DNA of 64,000 nt from contig CM075102.1 of assembly GCA_037576195.1 (NCBI GenBank), positions 22,564,745-22,628,744 of the forward strand. Direction: 5' to 3'. Under the pieces are notes generated by a model. The model saw nothing but the letters and a program-made list of their open reading frames with translations. It did no database searches and had not been told where the DNA came from. A program made the position numbers and the translations under genes. Numbering within the stretch: the stretch's first letter is position 1; each line of letters opens with the position of its first letter. The stretch is from Phytoseiulus persimilis (taxonomy: Eukaryota > Arthropoda > Arachnida > Mesostigmata > Phytoseiidae). Below are positions 59,588-64,000 of this stretch, in pieces.

Positions 59588-60908
59588 ATGCGGCTTTTCC
59601 TGGTCAGTAGTTTCTTGATAGTAGGTTTGGCCGTCTGCGCCAGGGCCACCACAGATGAAGACTTAGGGAAGCTCTTCAAGAAAGACAAGTTGAAGGACGA
59701 CGACTACGATGATGACGATTACGACGATGACTACTACCCCTCAGTTGGTGAGTTTCGATCAGAGAACGCCCATTCAAGAAAGGCCACCGGAAGGTTCTAA
59801 TTATTGCGTTTCTTCCTTAGTCCCTGCATATGGTGGTGCCGCATACGGGGCCGGTGGGTATGGCGGATACGCCGCAGCTTACGGTGGAGACAGTTACGCG
59901 GCTTACGGGGCACCGGCCTACGCTGCGCCTGCTTATGGTGCACCGGCATATGGAGCTCCCGCTTACGGCGCGCCATCTTACGCTGCGCCGTTGAGTTACG
60001 GAGGTGGCTACGCTCTGGCGCCGGGTGCCTACGGAGGAGGCTATGCCCTTGTCCCCTATGGGGGAGACTACGCGGAGAAAAAGTACAAGAAACCCAAGAA
60101 AGACAAAAAAGTGAAGAAAGCCAAGAAGACTAAGAAGACCTCTTACATCACAGTATACAGCGTGCCTGCGTACGGTGGAGGATACGGAGCAGCCCCGGCA
60201 TATGGAGGAGGTTACGGTGCCAAAGGATACGGAGCGCCTGCTTACGCTGCACCAGCATACGGCGCGCCTGCCTACGCTGCACCAGCATACGGCGCGCCTG
60301 CCTACGCTGCACCAGCATATGGCGCGGCTGCCTACGGTGCACCAGCATATGGCGCGGCTGCCTACGGTGCACCAGCATACGGCGCGGCTGGTTACGCTGC
60401 ACCAGCGTACGGTGCTGTTGCACCGGCCTACGGTGGAGGCGGCTACGGCGGAGGAGGCTACGGCGGAGAAGCCGGCTACGGAGCTGGTGGTTACGGCGGT
60501 GGCGGCTACGGAGCTGGTGGTTACGGCGGTGGCGCCTACGGAGTAGGTGATTACGGAGGAGCCAGCTATGGTGGAGGCGCTTACGGTGGAGACAGCTACG
60601 GTGCAGCAAGCTACGGAGGAGCAGCCTATGGAGGAGCAGCCTACGGTAAAGGTGGCTACGGATCCGGCTCGTACGGCGGAAGCGCCAAGAGCTACGGATC
60701 TGGTGGTGCGAAGTACGGAGGCGCTCCCGCGGGAAAAGCGGCAGGCTATGCAGCGAAAGCCGCTTCGAGCTACGGTAAGTCGAGAAGAAACGAATATGCG
60801 AGGAGTTGCTGATGGGTATTGCCTTGAGCGAACATCAGAATCCGAGCTAGTTGTCGATGATATTCACTAGGAACCTCATCTCTCATTTCAGGAGGAGCTG
60901 CGTATTGA
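59588..60908 (+). CDS. Secreted Gly/Ala/Tyr-rich repeat protein (cuticle- or silk-like)
   Basis: Three exons (59588-59747, 59821-60774, 60892-60908) encode 376 residues in phase. A signal peptide (MRLFLVSSFLIVGLAVCARA) is followed by a short mixed region and an Asp-rich stretch (DDDYDDDDYDDDYY, about residues 37-52). Next comes a first GAPAYAAPAY-type block, then a very basic spacer with Lys clusters (KKYKKPKKDKKVKKAKKTKK), a second block of six 10-residue GAPAYAAPAY repeats, and a long GGYG/AGGYGG domain. The last exon adds only GGAAY and stop. Such Gly/Ala/Tyr/Pro proteins occur in arthropod cuticle, silk and egg-shell; the tyrosines could be cross-linked. The exact role is unknown; there is no chitin-binding R&R motif or cysteine. 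A TATA box and an AATAAA bracket the gene. Confidence 0.85.
60231..60410 (+). repeat. Six near-identical 30-nt tandem units inside the structural-protein gene
   Basis: Six 30-nt units start GGCGCG(C/G)CTG and encode GAPAYAAPAY or GAAAYGAPAY. The DNA copies differ at few positions, so they arose by recent duplication or are kept alike by gene conversion. Confidence 0.9.
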
Positions 60909-60941
60909 GCCTGAGTGACGAATCGAAAACTCTGAAAGTTG

Positions 60942-60947
60942 AATAAA
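60942..60947 (+). terminator. AATAAA signal of the structural-protein gene
   Basis: AATAAA 34 nt past the stop codon. Confidence 0.7.
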
Positions 60948-62615
60948 TGTGATACTTAGACGAGAACCCGAACCAGTATTGATTCCTTCTGAAGACCTCG
61001 GAGATCCATGTCGAGAGAAGGAGGGCGGTTCAGACTCCCGCCGGGATGACTCTGGGAGGATCGGAATAGAACGAGGAAGTTTCCATATTCACCGCTGTAG
61101 CGGGAGTTCAGAAAGTATTGTCAAGAAATGGCGGATGCGTTGACATTCGAACTGGGTAGGCGATCCGCATGCGTCATGCGATTTCGAATACGTCGTGTAT
61201 GCTCCTGGACGTAAGGAATCAGGAGAGCCATTTCGGGTATTGCATCATTCTCACTGTTCTGTGAACCCAGGGTCTGACCTTCAGGGAGACTCTATCTTCA
61301 TTCTGGGGGGAAAAAGTCGAGCGATTTGGTATCTCGGGAAAGCAATGCTTCCACGGGGTTTCCGTTGGAGCCCTCGCGACTCCTTTCTGAAATATGCGAG
61401 GTATGGATGGCCTGGTATCGTGTTGCGATATCCTGAGTTGGATATGAGATTCCCGAGATCGTGAAACGAACAGACTCACAGTTGTTGCGAGACGCTACTC
61501 CCGTGATCTCAACATGTTGATTCGCCTGAATTTCCGCCGAATTCAAGGCAAAAGCTGCGTCGGAAGTATTTCTCGACAAGGATGGCATTGAGAGAGGAAA
61601 AGCCGTATATGGGACGGCCTATCGTAACGGCATTGGAATCCGGGAATATTGATTCGTTTGTTGTGCGAATCCAGCATTTCAGGGACTTATGAAGCATGAT
61701 CCTTGAGTCGTTCCGTGAATTGTTCGTTCGCCATATTCTCGATTGATTTGGGCGTCATAAAACATGTATCGATTGGAAACTGTTCATGATACTTCTGGAA
61801 CTCCCAGCCTACATTGCTCTCAGTCTGCCAACGGGATTCTATTTCGATGAGTTTGCGGTTCAGATGGCGACAAATCGATTTTAGTGTACCGAACAGTCGT
61901 GCGTTGCTGTCCAGAACGGCCTGACCAAATACAGCAGCGCGATACCGCGTGAGCCGCGTAGATTCGTCAATAACTCTTTCAGACAAACTGCGAAAGCGGC
62001 CTGCTTAGAGTAGTTTGAACCAGACCCCGAACGTGCGACTGCCCGATAGGTTCCGGCGGAGCGGAGCGAAACGGAAAAGGTCAGACAAGAGGGGAGGGAC
62101 GTCTCGTCGACAGCTGGGCCTCGCCCTCCCCCCCCCCCCGAGATCACTCCCGGTCCACTCGAATCGAGTTCCGGAATAGGTCTGGCGCTCGTTGAGGCAT
62201 CGGGCACCGCAGCTTGGTCCCATACAAACTGAGCTCCATGAGAAATGCGCTAACGGTTCCTGAGTGGAGTCCGTGAGATTCGATGACCAACCTTTGTCTG
62301 CTCGAGTCGTGCAGACTGTCGAAGAAAACCTGGCTGGCGACCGCGCGATTTACAGCAGAGCAAGATGTTTCGTCACTTTATGAGCTCGGTTTGAGGGGAG
62401 GCTCTGGCAAATGCTTTCAGGAAATCGTTACAGACTCGGAAAATCTCGGAGCTGCTATCTTTTCACGATCGGTCTCTCGTTAATTCCGCCTCCAACCGAG
62501 TGAAATCTCAGTCTGACATCCGTACAACACATGAGAAAGATTCTAGTGCTATCCTAGGAGAGTTGAATCGAATAACTGTCGATGATATATGTGAGAATCA
62601 AACCATATACTTGAC
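60948..62615. other. No confident gene (1.7 kb)
   Basis: Minus-strand frames at 61687-61986 (99 codons, containing RYRAAVFGQAVLDSNARLFG) and 61509-61697 look weakly protein-like but match nothing I know. A 12-C homopolymer sits at 62128-62139. The promoter of the galactosyltransferase should be at the right end. Confidence 0.45.
62128..62139. repeat. 12-base C homopolymer
   Basis: Uninterrupted run of 12 C. Confidence 0.9.
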
Positions 62616-63614
62616 ATGGAGGGGAAAGGGATCACGAACGAATCTACTCACCACGAAAACAGCAGACGCAGGCGTGCCGCCTGTGCGGTGAACGACATGA
62701 GGTCGATGCGTCGGCATCTGCCGCTCTGCGTTATTTGTGTTTTAACATTGGCGTACCTCCTAACTGTTTTTTCGCAGCCCATCGGAGTTCCGGACAATGG
62801 AAGCAAGAGGAACTTCTCATGGTTCATGGATTATCGAGTCATCCATGAACCCACTGTTTTTGGTGAGCAGAGATCCGTTCTCATCATGGTCACTTCGGCT
62901 CCCGAGAATGTGAACAAACGCAACGCGATCCGAAGAACATGGGGAAGCTGGCCCAAAGCGCGGGTGCTCTACCTCCTCGGAGTAGCGGCGAATAGCACCG
63001 AAGAGCAACAGGAAAGAATCGACAGCGAGGTTTCCACTCACAGGGATATTGTGCAGTTTGATTTTGTGGACGACTACAGGAACCTCACGTTGAAAAGTTG
63101 TGCCCTCGTTATGTGGGCTGTCAAGAACTCTTGGCCCAAGCGAGGTCTTGTGATAAAAGTGGATGACGACACCTGTGTTGACGTTCCTCTCCTGGCCCGG
63201 ATTCTTGGCGAGTTCAGAGATGGTCTTTACGGTGAGTATCGGAGGGCGTCTGAACCTCTCCGATGCAGCGCACCGGGTTGCACTAAATGGGGCCTGACGC
63301 TTGAAGAGTACGGAGCACCAACTTTCCCCCCGCATCTTCAGGGCTCATTCTATGTGATCGTGGAGAGCGCTCTGAGGCAACTGCACGAATACCTCTTTGC
63401 ACCCAAGTTCCTGTTCATCGAAGATGTTTACCTGACGGGTCTGGTAGCACAGGTAGCCAATGTTACAGTTCAGCCGATGCCAAAGAAAACTAAAGTGAAT
63501 CCACTACATGCCAGCCAGGGCTGGCGTTCCCAGAGGGATCTTGTGGCTCAGCATCGATGCGACGAGAAGTTCCAGAACAAGTTTTGGCATCATGCTTCGA
63601 GAAAGACGGCGTAA
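62616..63614 (+). CDS. Beta-1,3-galactosyltransferase family (GT31) glycosyltransferase
   Basis: One intronless exon encodes 332 residues from the first ATG, or 305 if Met28 is used. It has type II topology: a short basic cytosolic N-terminus, a membrane helix at about 35-53 (HLPLCVICVLTLAYLLTVF), a stem and a lumenal catalytic domain in the Golgi. GT31 signatures are KRNAIRRTWGSW at 101-112, the metal/UDP-sugar triad in KVDDDTCVD (Asp183-185), FPPHLQGSFYVI in place of the usual PPY.SG.GYV, and FIEDVYLTG at 268-275 with the conserved EDV. Likely N-glycosylation sites are Asn66, 126, 156 and 282. The family transfers galactose, GalNAc or GlcNAc in beta-1,3 linkage; the acceptor cannot be told from sequence. 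Single-exon GT31 genes are common. Convergent with the gene at the right edge. Confidence 0.88.
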   Translation: MEGKGITNESTHHENSRRRRAACAVNDMRSMRRHLPLCVICVLTLAYLLTVFSQPIGVPDNGSKRNFSWFMDYRVIHEPTVFGEQRSVLIMVTSAPENVNKRNAIRRTWGSWPKARVLYLLGVAANSTEEQQERIDSEVSTHRDIVQFDFVDDYRNLTLKSCALVMWAVKNSWPKRGLVIKVDDDTCVDVPLLARILGEFRDGLYGEYRRASEPLRCSAPGCTKWGLTLEEYGAPTFPPHLQGSFYVIVESALRQLHEYLFAPKFLFIEDVYLTGLVAQVANVTVQPMPKKTKVNPLHASQGWRSQRDLVAQHRCDEKFQNKFWHHASRKTA

Positions 63615-63680
63615 GTACTTCGCTGCGTAACGGATGACCTAAAATCCCAGAGGTCGACAAACGCGTCGCTGAGTGATGTG

Positions 63681-63950
63681 TCACGGAAAATCTTCAATAG
63701 CTCTCACTTCGTCTCGTGTGATATCCGGAGAGCTCAGCTTGAGAGTTGTGTCATGGAGTGTGAAAAATAAATAAGGACCAAAGCTTCGGATTATGACTGT
63801 TCCGTTAGCCGAGGCAGCATCCATCCCGGAGAACACTTTCCCTGGGAGTACCATCGTTTGCTGCCTAGTCGCCCAGAAATCTGTATATTTCACCCTCAAA
63901 TTTTCTTCCTCTCTTTTGAGGATAGAGTGTAGAGCGCCGAATTCTCTCAA
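63681..63950 (-). CDS. Unidentified C-terminal coding segment, gene continues beyond the window or upstream exon
   Basis: An 89-codon frame ends in TGA. The peptide looks like a real protein end: VKYTDFWATRQQTMVLPGKV, then NGTVIIRSFGPYLFFTLHD and SSPDITRDEVRAIEDFP. I do not recognise the family. The frame is open for a few codons above the listed Met up to a stop near 63,980, so the segment is either a last exon starting after an acceptor near 63,960 or a small gene starting at this Met. Its stop lies 66 bp from the galactosyltransferase stop on the other strand. Confidence 0.4.
   Translation of the reverse strand: MREFGALHSILKREEENLRVKYTDFWATRQQTMVLPGKVFSGMDAASANGTVIIRSFGPYLFFTLHDTTLKLSSPDITRDEVRAIEDFP
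63766..63771 (+). terminator. AATAAA signal of the galactosyltransferase
   Basis: AATAAA 152 nt past the galactosyltransferase stop. It lies inside the minus-strand coding segment at 63681-63950, so the two transcripts may overlap at their 3' ends. Confidence 0.5.
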
Positions 63951-64000
63951 ACGCTTTTCGAAGGAGCCTCATATCCGAAATGGGGCTGGTTCATCATGGC

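Overview
This is eukaryotic nuclear DNA, most likely from an arthropod. Genes are single transcription units on both strands, split by GT-AG introns that are often only 44-120 bp, with AATAAA signals downstream of most stops. There are no operons, ribosome-binding sites or other prokaryotic features. Short introns, roughly balanced base composition, a secreted Gly/Ala/Tyr-rich cuticle- or silk-like protein and one gene combining dihydropyrimidinase with a CRMP tail all suggest a compact arthropod genome. A mite, possibly a phytoseiid, is my best guess; this is inference, not proof. Exon coordinates below were worked out by hand from splice sites, reading-frame phase and remembered family sequences.

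Layout. 1-5.9 kb: no gene seen. 6.0-17.8 kb, minus strand: a small secreted VWC-domain protein, a Hop2/PSMC3IP meiotic recombination factor, and a PP2C-like gene (Drosophila CG9801 family) with two introns of about 3 kb and an unresolved 5' end. 17.8-25 kb: no convincing gene, ending in a decayed non-LTR retrotransposon 3' end. 26.0-29.9 kb, plus: a complete 15-exon CTF18. 30.6-32.6 kb, minus: adenosine kinase, convergent with CTF18. 38.3-41.3 kb, plus: a LOTUS-repeat protein of the TDRD5/TDRD7 type. 42.2-42.5 kb, plus: a single-module granulin. 47.0-47.3 kb, minus: CKS1, divergent from the next gene. 48.2-56.1 kb, plus: dihydropyrimidinase/CRMP. 57.6-58.9 kb: a probable transposon remnant. 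59.6-60.9 kb, plus: the repeat-rich secreted structural protein. 62.6-63.6 kb, plus: a beta-1,3-galactosyltransferase, tail-to-tail with an unidentified minus-strand gene that leaves the window.

The genes are mostly unrelated housekeeping and secreted-protein genes. Loose themes are chromosome replication and cell cycle (CTF18, CKS1), germline and meiosis (Hop2, LOTUS protein), purine and pyrimidine metabolism (adenosine kinase, dihydropyrimidinase) and secreted proteins (VWC, granulin, structural protein). I found no genuinely new multi-gene system. The most interesting points are the dihydropyrimidinase with intact metal ligands plus a CRMP tail and a candidate 24-nt microexon, the architecture of the structural protein, and the four LOTUS-like modules in one protein.
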